From: CAUPWF01 sp036656795
GTDB lineage: Bacteria; Bacillota; Clostridia; Lachnospirales; Lachnospiraceae
Direction of reading: 5' to 3'
DNA: 64,000 nt
Assembly (NCBI GenBank): GCA_036656795.1
Contig: JAVXHR010000005.1
Span: 43,154-107,153 of the forward strand
The translations under genes and the position numbers were made by a program. The notes beneath the pieces are model-generated. The model saw nothing but the letters and a program-made list of their open reading frames with translations. It was not told the DNA's origin and made no database searches. Below are positions 15,116 to 24,182 of the stretch, piece by piece (position 1 is the first letter of the stretch; every line of letters starts with the position of its first letter).

Positions 15116-15793
15116 ATGAAGAAAGCTATTTTAGCTACAAAAGTCGGAATGACTCAAATCTTCAACGAAGACGGAGTGTTAACTCCCGTAACTGTATTAC
15201 AGGCTGGCCCTTGTGTGGTAACACAAGTTAAGACGGTTGATAATGATGGTTACAGTGCTATTCAAGTTGGATTCGCTGACAAAAACGATAAGATTGTTAA
15301 CGTTGATAAGAATGGTAAAAAAGAAATCGTGCACAGACACGGTGTGACAAAAGCAGAAAAAGGACATTTTGACAAAGCTGGTGTTTCTGGAAAGAGATTT
15401 GTAAGAGAGTTTAGATTCGAGAACGCTGACGAATATCAACTTGCACAAGAAGTAAAGGCTGACATCTTTGAAGTGGGCGACAAAATTGACGCAACTGCAG
15501 TATCAAAGGGTAAAGGATTTCAAGGTGCAATCAAGAGACATAACCAAAGTAGAGGTCCTATGACTCATGGTTCTAAGTTTCATCGTCACGCAGGTTCTAA
15601 TGGTTCTGCATCAGACCCAAGTAAAGTATTTAAGGGCAAGAAGATGCCAGGGCACATGGGAAGCAAACAAATTACAATTCAAAATCTTGAAATTGTTAGA
15701 GTAGATGCTGAGAAGAACATTATCTTAGTAAAGGGTGCTGTACCAGGACCTAAAAAATCTTTAGTAACAATTAGAGAAACTGTAAAAGCGTAA
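15116..15793 (+). CDS. rplC: Ribosomal protein L3
   Basis: This is a 225-residue L3. The start is ATG 15116 after ACAGGAGGAG, not the upstream in-frame start at 15071, because MKKAILATKVGMTQIF is the family N-terminus. The central loop GPMTHGSKFHRHAGS and the GKKMPGHMG motif that reaches the peptidyl-transferase centre are present. Confidence 0.97.
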   Translation: MKKAILATKVGMTQIFNEDGVLTPVTVLQAGPCVVTQVKTVDNDGYSAIQVGFADKNDKIVNVDKNGKKEIVHRHGVTKAEKGHFDKAGVSGKRFVREFRFENADEYQLAQEVKADIFEVGDKIDATAVSKGKGFQGAIKRHNQSRGPMTHGSKFHRHAGSNGSASDPSKVFKGKKMPGHMGSKQITIQNLEIVRVDAEKNIILVKGAVPGPKKSLVTIRETVKA

Positions 15794-15823
15794 GCTTTTA
15801 AGTAGGAAAGGAGGAACACACAG

Positions 15824-16444
15824 ATGGCAAACGTATCTGTTTACAATATCGAAGGCAATGAAGTTGGAACAATCGATTTAAGCGATGCAGTGTTTGGTGT
15901 TGAGGTTAATGAACACTTAGTACACATGGCGGTTGTTAGTCAACTTGCAAATAAACGTCAAGGAACTCAAAAAGCGAAAACTCGTTCAGAAGTTCGTGGT
16001 GGCGGAAAAAAACCATGGAGACAAAAAGGAACGGGTCATGCAAGACAAGGTTCTACAAGATCTCCTCAGTGGACAGGCGGTGGAGTTGTATTTGCTCCAA
16101 CACCAAGAGATTATTCTTTCAAGTTAAATAAGAAAGAAAAAAGAGCAGCACTTCAATCAGTTCTTACAACAAAGGTAGAAGAAAAGAAGTTTATCGTACT
16201 TGATGAAATCAATTTTGATGAGATTAAAACGAAAAAATTCCAAGCTGTATTAAATAACTTAAAAGTATCAAAAGCATTAGTAGTATTAGAAGACGGTAAT
16301 AAAAACGCAGAGGTTTCAGCTAGAAATATTCCAAGAGTTAAAACGGCTCATACTAATACAATCAATGTATATGATATCTTAAAATACAACACAGTAATCG
16401 TAACGAAAGCTGCTGTTGCAACGATCGAGGAGGTGTACGCGTAA
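15824..16444 (+). CDS. rplD: Ribosomal protein L4
   Basis: This is a 206-residue L4, with the basic extended loop RSEVRGGGKKPWRQKGTGHA near residues 45-65. L4 lines the exit tunnel and in some bacteria represses its own operon. It overlaps rplW by one base (TAATG). Confidence 0.97.
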   Translation: MANVSVYNIEGNEVGTIDLSDAVFGVEVNEHLVHMAVVSQLANKRQGTQKAKTRSEVRGGGKKPWRQKGTGHARQGSTRSPQWTGGGVVFAPTPRDYSFKLNKKEKRAALQSVLTTKVEEKKFIVLDEINFDEIKTKKFQAVLNNLKVSKALVVLEDGNKNAEVSARNIPRVKTAHTNTINVYDILKYNTVIVTKAAVATIEEVYA

Positions 16445-16743
16445 TGGCAAATATTCAATATTATGATGTAATCCTCAAACCAGTCGTTACAGAAAAGAGC
16501 ATGGAGCTTATGGCGGACAAGAAATACACATTTATTGTTCACGTAAATGCTACAAAGTCTCAAGTAAAAGAAGCTGTAGAGAAGATGTTTGCAGGAACGA
16601 AAGTAAAGAGTGTTCATACAATGAATCTTGATGGTAAGAACAAGAGACGTGGAGCAACAACAGGAAAGACTGCAAAATCAAAAAAAGCTATCGTTCAATT
16701 AACACAAGATAGTTCAGATATCGAGATTTTTGAAGGTCTATAA
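16444..16743 (+). CDS. rplW: Ribosomal protein L23
   Basis: This is a 99-residue L23 at the tunnel exit, the docking site for SRP and trigger factor. Family signatures VILKPVVTEKSMEL and FIVHVNATKSQVKEAVE are visible. It is translationally coupled to rplD. Confidence 0.97.
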   Translation: MANIQYYDVILKPVVTEKSMELMADKKYTFIVHVNATKSQVKEAVEKMFAGTKVKSVHTMNLDGKNKRRGATTGKTAKSKKAIVQLTQDSSDIEIFEGL

Positions 16744-16828
16744 GCACTAGAAAATCAATCGAAGTAATAACTTTATACGGTGCAATTCCGTGAAACTAAA
16801 AATTAGGAACATGAAAGGAGTGAATATA

Positions 16829-17671
16829 ATGGGAATTAAAACATATCGCCCATATACACCTTCCAGAAGGCAGATGACAGGTTCTGATTTTTCGGAAATC
16901 ACAAAGTCAACTCCAGAAAAATCTTTATTAGATAATTGGAAAAGAACAGCTGGTCGTAATAATCAAGGTAAAATTACTGTAAGACATCGCGGAGGCGGTG
17001 CAAAAAGAAAATATAGAATTATTGATTTTAAGAGAAAAAAAGATGGAATTCCGGCAACTGTAATAGGTATCGAGTACGATCCAAACAGAACGGCTAACAT
17101 TGCACTCATCTGTTATACAGATGGTGAAAAAACTTATATTCTTGCACCGGAAGGATTAACAGACGGAATGACTGTTATGAATGGTTCGGGAGCAGAGGTC
17201 AAAATTGGGAACTGTTTACCTTTAGCTGAGATTCCAGTTGGTACTCAGATTCATAATATTGAGTTGTATCCTGGAAAAGGTGGACAATTTGTTCGCTCAG
17301 CAGGAAATAGCGCACAATTAATGGCAAAAGAAGGAAAATATGCAACACTTCGATTACCTTCAGGGGAAATGAGAATGGTTCCAATCATCTGTAGAGCTTC
17401 TATCGGTGTAGTTGGAAACGGGGATCATAACCTTATTAATATTGGTAAGGCCGGACGTAAGCGCCATATGGGATTCAGACCAACAGTACGTGGTTCTGTT
17501 ATGAATCCAAATGATCATCCACACGGTGGTGGTGAAGGAAAGACAGGAATTGGTCGTCCAGGTCCATGTACACCTTGGGGTAAACCGGCTCTTGGTCTTA
17601 AGACAAGAAAGAAACATAAACAATCTAATAAGATGATTGTTAGAAGAAGAGATGGTAAGGGTATCAAATAA
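16829..17671 (+). CDS. rplB: Ribosomal protein L2
   Basis: This is a 280-residue L2. The start is ATG 16829 with AAAGGAGTG upstream; the in-frame GTG at 16790 is rejected because MGIKTYRPYTPSRR is the conserved N-terminus. C-terminal MNPNDHPHGGGEGKTG carries the conserved His near the peptidyl-transferase centre. Confidence 0.97.
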   Translation: MGIKTYRPYTPSRRQMTGSDFSEITKSTPEKSLLDNWKRTAGRNNQGKITVRHRGGGAKRKYRIIDFKRKKDGIPATVIGIEYDPNRTANIALICYTDGEKTYILAPEGLTDGMTVMNGSGAEVKIGNCLPLAEIPVGTQIHNIELYPGKGGQFVRSAGNSAQLMAKEGKYATLRLPSGEMRMVPIICRASIGVVGNGDHNLINIGKAGRKRHMGFRPTVRGSVMNPNDHPHGGGEGKTGIGRPGPCTPWGKPALGLKTRKKHKQSNKMIVRRRDGKGIK

Positions 17672-17697
17672 ATCAGTATACAAGGAGGTTAGAACCT

Positions 17698-17979
17698 ATG
17701 GCTCGCTCACTTAAAAAAGGACCATTTGCAGACGCAAGTCTATTAAAGAAAATTGACACAATGAATGCAGCAGGAGATAAATCGGTAATTAAGACATGGT
17801 CTCGTCGCTCTACAATTTTCCCACAAATGATCGGACATACAATTGCAGTTCATGATGGAAGAAAACATGTGCCTGTATATGTTACAGAAGATATGGTTGG
17901 ACACAAACTCGGAGAGTTTGTAGCAACCAGAACTTACAGAGGACATGGAAAAGACGAAAAGAAATCAAAAGTTAAATAG
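17698..17979 (+). CDS. rpsS: Ribosomal protein S19
   Basis: This is a 93-residue S19 with MARSLKKGPF at the N-terminus and TIAVHDGRKHVPVYVTEDMV centrally. It sits in the 30S head. The RBS is AAGGAGGT. Confidence 0.97.
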   Translation: MARSLKKGPFADASLLKKIDTMNAAGDKSVIKTWSRRSTIFPQMIGHTIAVHDGRKHVPVYVTEDMVGHKLGEFVATRTYRGHGKDEKKSKVK

Positions 17980-18011
17980 TTAATTAACGTAGTTGAAAGG
18001 AGGGTTCATCC

Positions 18012-18398
18012 ATGGCAAAAGGACATAGATCCCAAATCAAAAGAGAGAGAAATGCTGTTAAAGACACGAGACCATCAGCGAAGTTATCTTACGCTAGAAT
18101 CTCAGTACAAAAAGCATCTTTCGTATTAGACGCCATTAGAGGTAAGGATGTACAAACAGCACTGGGTATTGTAGCTTACAACCCAAGATATGCTTCTAGT
18201 TTAATAGAAAAAATAATTAAATCAGCGATGGCAAATGCTGAAAACAACAACGGTATGAACGTTGAAAACCTTTATGTTGAAGAATGTTATGCAAATAAAG
18301 GGCCAACAATGAAGAGAATTAAACCGAGAGCGCAAGGTAGAGCTTATAGAATCGAAAAGAGAATGAGCCATATCACTGTAGTGCTTAATGAAAGATAA
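18012..18398 (+). CDS. rplV: Ribosomal protein L22
   Basis: This is a 128-residue L22. The beta-hairpin reaching into the exit tunnel lies at RIKPRAQGRAYRI; the core pattern RGKDVQTALGIV is typical. RBS AAAGGAGGG. Confidence 0.96.
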   Translation: MAKGHRSQIKRERNAVKDTRPSAKLSYARISVQKASFVLDAIRGKDVQTALGIVAYNPRYASSLIEKIIKSAMANAENNNGMNVENLYVEECYANKGPTMKRIKPRAQGRAYRIEKRMSHITVVLNER

Positions 18399-18409
18399 GG
18401 AGGGCAATC

Positions 18410-19066
18410 ATGGGACAAAAAGTTAATCCTCATGGCTTAAGAGTCGGTGTTATTAAAGATTGGGACTCTAAATGGTATGCAGAAAAAGACTTTGCAGACT
18501 ATTTGGTAGAAGACCATGAAATCAGAACGTTTCTTAAGAAGAAATTATATAGCGCAGGTGTTTCTAAGATTGAAATTGAAAGAGCATCAGAACGCATCAA
18601 AATTATTATCTATACAGCTAAACCGGGTGTGGTAATCGGTAAAGGTGGTTCTGAGATTGAAAAAGTTAAAACAGAGCTTGCTAAGTATACAGATAAGAAG
18701 TTAGTTGTAGATATTAAAGAAATTAAAAGACCAGACAAAGATGCTCAATTAGTAGCAGAGAACATCGCATTACAATTGGAAAACCGTATTTCTTTCAGAC
18801 GTGCCATGAAATCTTGTATGTCTAGAACAATGAAATCAGGAGCTTTGGGTGTGAAAACTGCTGTGGCAGGACGTTTAGGCGGAGCTGATATGGCTCGTAC
18901 AGAGTTCTACAGCGAAGGAACAATTCCACTTCAAACACTAAGAGCTGATATTGATTATGGATTTGCTGAAGCAAATACAACTTTTGGTAAAGTTGGCGTG
19001 AAAGCATGGATCTATAAAGGCGAAGTTCTTCCAACTAAAGCACCTAAGGAAGGGAGAGATAAATAA
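18410..19066 (+). CDS. rpsC: Ribosomal protein S3
   Basis: This is a 218-residue S3 with MGQKVNPHGLRVGVI at the N-terminus. The KH domain GxxG is in PGVVIGKGGSEIEK, and GGADMARTEFYSEG lies in the C-terminal domain. It forms part of the mRNA entry helicase. The stop overlaps the rplP start by one base. Confidence 0.97.
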   Translation: MGQKVNPHGLRVGVIKDWDSKWYAEKDFADYLVEDHEIRTFLKKKLYSAGVSKIEIERASERIKIIIYTAKPGVVIGKGGSEIEKVKTELAKYTDKKLVVDIKEIKRPDKDAQLVAENIALQLENRISFRRAMKSCMSRTMKSGALGVKTAVAGRLGGADMARTEFYSEGTIPLQTLRADIDYGFAEANTTFGKVGVKAWIYKGEVLPTKAPKEGRDK

Positions 19067-19503
19067 TGTTAATGCCAAAGAGAGTTAAACGTCGTAAGCA
19101 ATTCCGTGGTTCCATGAAAGGGAAAGCCTTAAGAGGAAACACAATTTCAAATGGTGAATACGGCCTTATTTCAACAGAACCATGTTGGATTCGTTCTAAT
19201 CAAATTGAAGCAGCCCGTGTTGCTATGACTCGTTATATCAAACGTGGTGGTAAAGTTTGGATTAAGATATTCCCAGATAAGCCAGTAACTACAAAACCAG
19301 CCGAGACACGTATGGGTTCCGGTAAAGGAACACTAGAATACTGGGTAGCAGTTGTAAAGCCAGGACGCGTTTTGTTTGAACTTGCAGGAGTACCAGAAGA
19401 AGTTGCACGTGAAGCACTACGTCTTGCTATGCATAAATTACCTTGTAAATGTAAGATTGTTTCTCGCGAAGACTTAGAAGGCGGTGATAACAGTGAAAAT
19501 TAA
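19066..19503 (+). CDS. rplP: Ribosomal protein L16
   Basis: This is a 145-residue L16 (MLMPKRVKRRKQFRG). It contacts the A-site finger and tRNA. The arginine-rich loop and PVTTKPAETRMGSGKG motif are intact. It overlaps rpsC by one base and rpmC by 11. Confidence 0.97.
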   Translation: MLMPKRVKRRKQFRGSMKGKALRGNTISNGEYGLISTEPCWIRSNQIEAARVAMTRYIKRGGKVWIKIFPDKPVTTKPAETRMGSGKGTLEYWVAVVKPGRVLFELAGVPEEVAREALRLAMHKLPCKCKIVSREDLEGGDNSEN

Positions 19504-19696
19504 TACATTTGTAGAAGATTTAAAGACAAAATCAGCTACTGAATTAAAAGAAGAATTAGTAGCTGCTAAAAAGGAACTTTTTAACTTGAGATTCCAAAAC
19601 GCAACAAATCAATTGGATAATACAAGTAGAATTAAAGAAGTAAGAAAGAATATTGCTCGAATTCAAACGGTTATTACAGAGGCCGATAGAGACTAA
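19493..19696 (+). CDS. rpmC: Ribosomal protein L29
   Basis: This is a 67-residue, two-helix L29 (MKINTFVEDLKTKSATEL). I place the start at GTG 19493, inside the end of rplP, since MKIN is the usual beginning; GTG 19484 would add three residues. The coupling to rplP explains the modest RBS. Confidence 0.93.
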   Translation: MKINTFVEDLKTKSATELKEELVAAKKELFNLRFQNATNQLDNTSRIKEVRKNIARIQTVITEADRD

Positions 19697-19737
19697 CGAG
19701 GAACGTCCTTGTAAAGCATTTAGCAGAAAGGAGATAT

Positions 19738-19995
19738 ATGGTGGAAAGAAATCTAAGAAAAACACGTACTGGTAAGGTTGTTAGTGATAAAATGGATAAA
19801 ACTATCGTAGTTGCAGTTGTAAATCATGTAAAGCATCCACTTTATAATAAGATTATTAAAAGAACTTATAAATTAAAAGCACATGATGAAAACAATGAAT
19901 GTAACATTGGTGATAAAGTAAAAGTTATGGAAACAAGACCATTATCTAAGGATAAAAGATGGAGACTTGTGGAAGTTATGGAAAAAGCAAAATAG
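19738..19995 (+). CDS. rpsQ: Ribosomal protein S17
   Basis: This is an 85-residue OB-fold S17 with RNLRKTRTGKVVSDKMDKT at the start and VMETRPLSKDKRWRLVEV near the end. RBS AAAGGAG five bases upstream of ATG. Confidence 0.96.
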   Translation: MVERNLRKTRTGKVVSDKMDKTIVVAVVNHVKHPLYNKIIKRTYKLKAHDENNECNIGDKVKVMETRPLSKDKRWRLVEVMEKAK

Positions 19996-20037
19996 GATAA
20001 TTTTGTTTGCAAGTATAATATAAGGAGGTTTACCTGC

Positions 20038-20406
20038 ATGATACAACAAGAAAGTAGACTTAGAGTAGCAGACAATACAGGCGCTAAAGAATTACTTTGT
20101 ATCCGCGTATTAGGCGGTTCTACAAGAAGATATGCCAATATTGGAGATACGATTGTTGCAACGGTTAAAGATGCAACACCAGGTGGCGTTGTTAAAAAGG
20201 GCGACGTAGTAAAAGCTGTAGTTGTTCGTACTGTTAAAGGTGCTCGTCGTAAAGATGGTTCTTACATTAGATTTGATGAGAACGCTGCAGTAATTATTAA
20301 AGATGACAAAAACCCAAAAGGAACTCGTATTTTTGGACCAGTAGCTAGAGAGCTTCGTGAAAAACAATTTATGAAAATTGTTTCGTTAGCTCCAGAAGTA
20401 CTATAA
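20038..20406 (+). CDS. rplN: Ribosomal protein L14
   Basis: This is a 122-residue L14 (MIQQESRLRVADNTGAKEL), the intersubunit-bridge protein and first gene of the spc part. Full length, ending FMKIVSLAPEVL. Confidence 0.97.
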   Translation: MIQQESRLRVADNTGAKELLCIRVLGGSTRRYANIGDTIVATVKDATPGGVVKKGDVVKAVVVRTVKGARRKDGSYIRFDENAAVIIKDDKNPKGTRIFGPVARELREKQFMKIVSLAPEVL

Positions 20407-20418
20407 GGAGGTGCCTAG

Positions 20419-20730
20419 ATGTCAACTACGAAAATCAAAAAAGGTGATACAGTAAAGATAATTGCCGGAAAAGATAAAGATAAAGAAGGCAAAGTGATTT
20501 CAATTAACAAAAAAGACAATAAAATATTAGTTGAAGGTATCAACATGCTGACGAAACACACGAAACCAAGTGCGGCTAATCAAAATGGTGGTATTGTTCA
20601 TCAAGAAGGACCTATTGATATGTCTAACGTAATGTACATTCATAAAGGAACTGCTACAAGAGTAGGGTTTAAAATGGATGGAGATAAGAAAGTACGTATA
20701 GCAAAATCAACAGGCGACGTGATTGATTAA
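20419..20730 (+). CDS. rplX: Ribosomal protein L24
   Basis: This is a 103-residue L24 with an N-terminal KOW motif (KKGDTVKIIAGKDKDKEGKV). It helps start 50S assembly. RBS AAGGAGGTG. Confidence 0.97.
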   Translation: MSTTKIKKGDTVKIIAGKDKDKEGKVISINKKDNKILVEGINMLTKHTKPSAANQNGGIVHQEGPIDMSNVMYIHKGTATRVGFKMDGDKKVRIAKSTGDVID

Positions 20731-20753
20731 TTTGAGGAAGGAGGTCCTAGACT

Positions 20754-21293
20754 TTGAGTAGACTTAAAGAAATATACCAAAATGAAATTGTTGATGAAAT
20801 GGTTAAAAAATTTGGATATAAAAACATTATGGAAGTGCCAAAGCTTGATAAAGTTGTAATTAACATGGGTGTTGGCGAAGCAAAAGAAAACGCAAAAGTA
20901 TTAGATGCAGCTGTTGCAGATCTTGAGAAAATCACAGGTCAGAAGGCTGTACTTACAAAAGCTAAAAACTCTGTAGCTAATTTTAAGCTTAGAGAAGGTA
21001 TGGCGATTGGATGTAAAGTTACTTTAAGAGGTGCCAAAATGTATGAATTTGTTGATCGTTTGATTAACTTGGCATTACCTCGTGTACGTGACTTTAGAGG
21101 GGTTAACCCAAATGCATTTGATGGAAGAGGTAACTATGCTCTTGGTATCAAAGAACAATTGATTTTCCCTGAAATCGAATATGATAAAATTGACAAAGTT
21201 AGAGGTATGGATGTAATTTTTGTTACAACAGCTAACACAGACGAAGAAGCTCGTGAATTATTGACATTATTCAATATGCCGTTTACAAAGTAA
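20754..21293 (+). CDS. rplE: Ribosomal protein L5, TTG start
   Basis: This is a 179-residue L5 that binds 5S rRNA. MSRLKEIYQNEIVDEM is the family N-terminus, so the start is TTG at 20754, with a strong AAGGAGGT eight bases upstream. The near-standard RBS with a weak start codon may tune expression. The motif VRDFRGVNPNAFDGRGNY is intact. Confidence 0.96.
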   Translation: MSRLKEIYQNEIVDEMVKKFGYKNIMEVPKLDKVVINMGVGEAKENAKVLDAAVADLEKITGQKAVLTKAKNSVANFKLREGMAIGCKVTLRGAKMYEFVDRLINLALPRVRDFRGVNPNAFDGRGNYALGIKEQLIFPEIEYDKIDKVRGMDVIFVTTANTDEEARELLTLFNMPFTK

Positions 21294-21306
21294 AGGAGGG
21301 AAATTC

Positions 21307-21492
21307 ATGGCAAAAACATCAATGAAAGAAAAACAACAACGTAAAGCTAAATTCTCTACTAGAGAATATAATCGTTGTAGAATTTGTGGCCGTCCACATG
21401 CATATTTAAGAAAATACGGAATTTGCAGAATTTGCTTCCGTGAGTTAGCATATAAAGGACAGATTCCAGGCGTAAGAAAAGCAAGCTGGTAA
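21307..21492 (+). CDS. rpsN: Ribosomal protein S14, zinc-binding type
   Basis: This is a 61-residue S14 of the zinc-containing (C+) type, with two CxxC pairs in CRICGRPHAYLRKYGICRIC. The zinc-free paralogue is not in the window. RBS AAAGGAGGG. Confidence 0.97.
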   Translation: MAKTSMKEKQQRKAKFSTREYNRCRICGRPHAYLRKYGICRICFRELAYKGQIPGVRKASW

Positions 21493-21536
21493 AACGACCT
21501 AAGAATAAAATTAGAAGATAAAAGGAGGCAACTTAA

Positions 21537-21938
21537 ATGACTATGAGTGATCCAATCGCAGATATGCTTACAAGAATTCGTAATGCAAATACTGCTAAGC
21601 ATGACACAGTAGATATTCCGGCGTCAAAGATGAAAGTAGCTATTGCAGATATTCTTTTTAATGAAGGATATATCACAAAATACGATATTGTAGAAGATGG
21701 GAACTTTCAATCTATCCGTGTAGCTCTAAAATATGGTGAAGATAAGAATGAAAAAGTTATATCAGGTCTTAAAAGAATTTCAAAACCGGGATTGCGTGTA
21801 TACGCAAGCAAGGATGAACTTCCTAGAGTATTAGGTGGACTTGGAACGGCTGTTATTTCAACAAATGTAGGTGTTATTACAGATAAAGAAGCTAGAAAAC
21901 TTAATGTAGGTGGAGAAGTTTTGGCATTTATTTGGTAG
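21537..21938 (+). CDS. rpsH: Ribosomal protein S8
   Basis: This is a 133-residue S8 (MTMSDPIADMLTRIRNAN), a primary 16S binder and the spc-operon autoregulator in E. coli. C-terminal GGEVLAFIW is typical. Confidence 0.97.
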   Translation: MTMSDPIADMLTRIRNANTAKHDTVDIPASKMKVAIADILFNEGYITKYDIVEDGNFQSIRVALKYGEDKNEKVISGLKRISKPGLRVYASKDELPRVLGGLGTAVISTNVGVITDKEARKLNVGGEVLAFIW

Positions 21939-21991
21939 ATATTACTAAGTAACATTTGTCAAAGCAATGGTATTAAAAGCAACTGAAAACA

Positions 21992-22010
21992 GAAAAGCTT
22001 AGAGCTTTTC
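21992..22010 (+). other. Hairpin between rpsH and rplF
   Basis: A perfect 8-bp stem (21992-21999 with 22003-22010) with a 3-nt loop lies in the 99-base gap after rpsH. No T-run follows. It could be an mRNA processing or regulatory site. Confidence 0.4.
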
Positions 22011-22037
22011 CGAAAATTTAAGTGTAGGAGGTAGGGT

Positions 22038-22580
22038 ATGTCACGTATAGGTAGACAACCAATCACAATTCCAGCAGGAGTGACTGTTGAGATTGCTGAG
22101 CATAATCAAGTGACTGTAAAAGGTCCAAAGGGAACTCTTGTAAAAAGTCTTGCAGAAGAATTAGAAATTAAACAAGAAGGAACAGAAATCGTTGTAACAA
22201 GACCCAATGATTTGAAACGTATGAAATCATTACATGGTTTAACAAGAACACTAATCAACAACATGGTTGTTGGTGTAACAGATGGTTACGAAAAAGTACT
22301 TGAAGTTAATGGTGTGGGTTACAGAGCGGCAAAAGCAGGAAACACATTAACATTGAGTTTAGGATATTCTCATCCTGTAATTATGGAAGATCCAGAAGGT
22401 CTCGAAAGTGTACTTGAAGGACAAAATAAGATTACAGTTAAGGGTATCGATAAAGAAAAAGTAGGCCAATACGCAGCTGAAATCAGAGATAAAAGAAGAC
22501 CAGAACCTTATAAAGGTAAAGGAATTAAATATGCTGATGAAGTTATTAGACGTAAAGTTGGTAAGACTGGTAAAAAATAA
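22038..22580 (+). CDS. rplF: Ribosomal protein L6
   Basis: This is a 180-residue L6 with MSRIGRQPITIPAGV at the start and the C-terminal signature RRPEPYKGKGIKYADEVIRR. RBS GTAGGAGGT. Confidence 0.97.
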   Translation: MSRIGRQPITIPAGVTVEIAEHNQVTVKGPKGTLVKSLAEELEIKQEGTEIVVTRPNDLKRMKSLHGLTRTLINNMVVGVTDGYEKVLEVNGVGYRAAKAGNTLTLSLGYSHPVIMEDPEGLESVLEGQNKITVKGIDKEKVGQYAAEIRDKRRPEPYKGKGIKYADEVIRRKVGKTGKK

Positions 22581-22597
22581 TTAAGGAGAGTGCGAAA

Positions 22598-22966
22598 ATG
22601 GTTAGTAAGAAATCAAGAGCGGAAGTTCGTTTAAACAAACATAGAAAATTGCGTAATCGCTTCAGTGGAACAACTGAGAGACCTCGTTTGGCTGTGTTTA
22701 GAAGTAATAATCATATGTATGCTCAAATTATTGACGATACAGTTGGAAACACTCTAGTTTCAGCTTCCACTCTACAAAATGAAGTGAAAGCAGAATTAGA
22801 AAAAACTAACAACGTTGATGCAGCAGCATACTTAGGAACCGTAATTGCTAAAAAAGCAATAGACAAAGGTATTAAGACTGTTGTCTTTGATAGAGGCGGA
22901 TTCATATACCAAGGAAAAGTCAAGGCATTAGCAGATGCAGCTAGAGAAGCTGGATTAGAATTTTAG
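22598..22966 (+). CDS. rplR: Ribosomal protein L18
   Basis: This is a 122-residue L18 that binds 5S rRNA. ERPRLAVFRSNNHMYAQIID (with a preceding T) and VVFDRGGFIYQGKVKALADA are family motifs. RBS AAGGAGAG. Confidence 0.97.
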   Translation: MVSKKSRAEVRLNKHRKLRNRFSGTTERPRLAVFRSNNHMYAQIIDDTVGNTLVSASTLQNEVKAELEKTNNVDAAAYLGTVIAKKAIDKGIKTVVFDRGGFIYQGKVKALADAAREAGLEF

Positions 22967-22980
22967 GAGGAGGAACACAC

Positions 22981-23490
22981 ATGAAACAAAATCGTATTGA
23001 TGCTAGTCAATTAGAGCTTACAGAAAAAGTAGTATCAATTAAACGTGTTACCAAAGTTGTTAAAGGTGGTCGTAACTTCAGATTCACAGCTTTAGTAGTT
23101 GTTGGCGATGAAAATGGCCATGTTGGTGCAGGTTTAGGGAAGGCAACTGAAATTCCGGAAGCAATTCGTAAGGGAAAAGAAGATGCGGCAAAGAAACTAA
23201 TTTCTATAACATTAGATGAAAATGGAAGTATTACACATGATTTAACTGGTAAATTTGGAAGTTCTTCTGTATTACTTAAGAAAGCTCCAGATGGTACCGG
23301 AGTTATCGCAGGTGGACCTGCTCGTGCAGTAATTGAACTTTCAGGTATCAAGAATATTCGTACAAAATCATTAGGATCTAATAATAAACAAAACGTAGTT
23401 CTTGCTACAATTAATGGGTTAAGCCAAGTAAAAACTCCAGAAGAGGTAGCTAAACTTCGCGGTAAATCTGTTGAAGAGATTTTAGGCTAA
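22981..23490 (+). CDS. rpsE: Ribosomal protein S5
   Basis: This is a 169-residue S5 with the double-stranded-RNA-binding-like N-domain (EKVVSIKRVTKVVKGGRNF) and the GNGxGHVG-like loop DENGHVGAGLGKATE. It affects decoding fidelity. RBS GGAGGAGG. Confidence 0.97.
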   Translation: MKQNRIDASQLELTEKVVSIKRVTKVVKGGRNFRFTALVVVGDENGHVGAGLGKATEIPEAIRKGKEDAAKKLISITLDENGSITHDLTGKFGSSSVLLKKAPDGTGVIAGGPARAVIELSGIKNIRTKSLGSNNKQNVVLATINGLSQVKTPEEVAKLRGKSVEEILG

Positions 23491-23503
23491 GGAGGAAATT
23501 AGA

Positions 23504-23683
23504 ATGGCAAATTTAAAAATCACACTAGTTAAATCTACAATTGGCGCTGTGCCAAAGCATAGAAAAACTGTTGAAGCATTAGGACTTAACAAACTTCATA
23601 AGACAGTAGAACTACCTGATAATGCAGCAACCAGAGGTATGGTTCAACAAGTTAGACATTTAGTAAAAGTAGAAGAAGCTTAA
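23504..23683 (+). CDS. rpmD: Ribosomal protein L30
   Basis: This is a 59-residue L30 that is easily missed by length filters. It reads MANLKITLVKSTIGAVPKHR at the start and VRHLVKVEEA at the end, stopping at TAA 23681-23683. The RBS GGAGG lies nine bases before ATG. It occupies the canonical position between rpsE and rplO. Confidence 0.95.
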   Translation: MANLKITLVKSTIGAVPKHRKTVEALGLNKLHKTVELPDNAATRGMVQQVRHLVKVEEA

Positions 23684-23741
23684 AAATAAAATCTTGTGGA
23701 ATAAAAATTATTCCATAAGCAAGAGATAAGGAGGTGTCATA

Positions 23742-24182
23742 ATGAACTTATCAAATTTAAGACCAGCAGATGGGTCCAAACAAAGTGATAATTTCAGACG
23801 AGGCCGTGGACACGGCTCTGGAAATGGTAAGACAGCCGGTAAAGGTCATAAAGGTCAAAGAGCTCGTTCAGGTGGTACAAGACCTGGTTTTGAAGGTGGA
23901 CAAATGCCATTATATAGAAGAATACCAAAAAGAGGATTTACATGTCCAAACTCTAAAGAAATCATTGGTATTAATTTAAGTGCATTAGAGGTATTTGAAA
24001 ATGATGCAGTAGTTTCAGTTGAAACACTTATTGAAAGTGGTATTGTTAAAAATCCAAGAGATGGAGTTAAGATCTTAGGAAATGGAGAATTAACCAAGAA
24101 GCTTACAGTACAAGTAAATGCATTTAGTGCAACAGCAGCAGCTAAAATTGAAGCTCTTGGTGGAAAAGCAGAGGTGATCTAA
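23742..24182 (+). CDS. rplO: Ribosomal protein L15
   Basis: This is a 146-residue L15 with the glycine-rich N-terminal tail GRGHGSGNGKTAGKGHKGQ (RNA-binding) and GGQMPLYRRIPKRGF. The stop overlaps the secY start by one base, coupling the two. Confidence 0.97.
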   Translation: MNLSNLRPADGSKQSDNFRRGRGHGSGNGKTAGKGHKGQRARSGGTRPGFEGGQMPLYRRIPKRGFTCPNSKEIIGINLSALEVFENDAVVSVETLIESGIVKNPRDGVKILGNGELTKKLTVQVNAFSATAAAKIEALGGKAEVI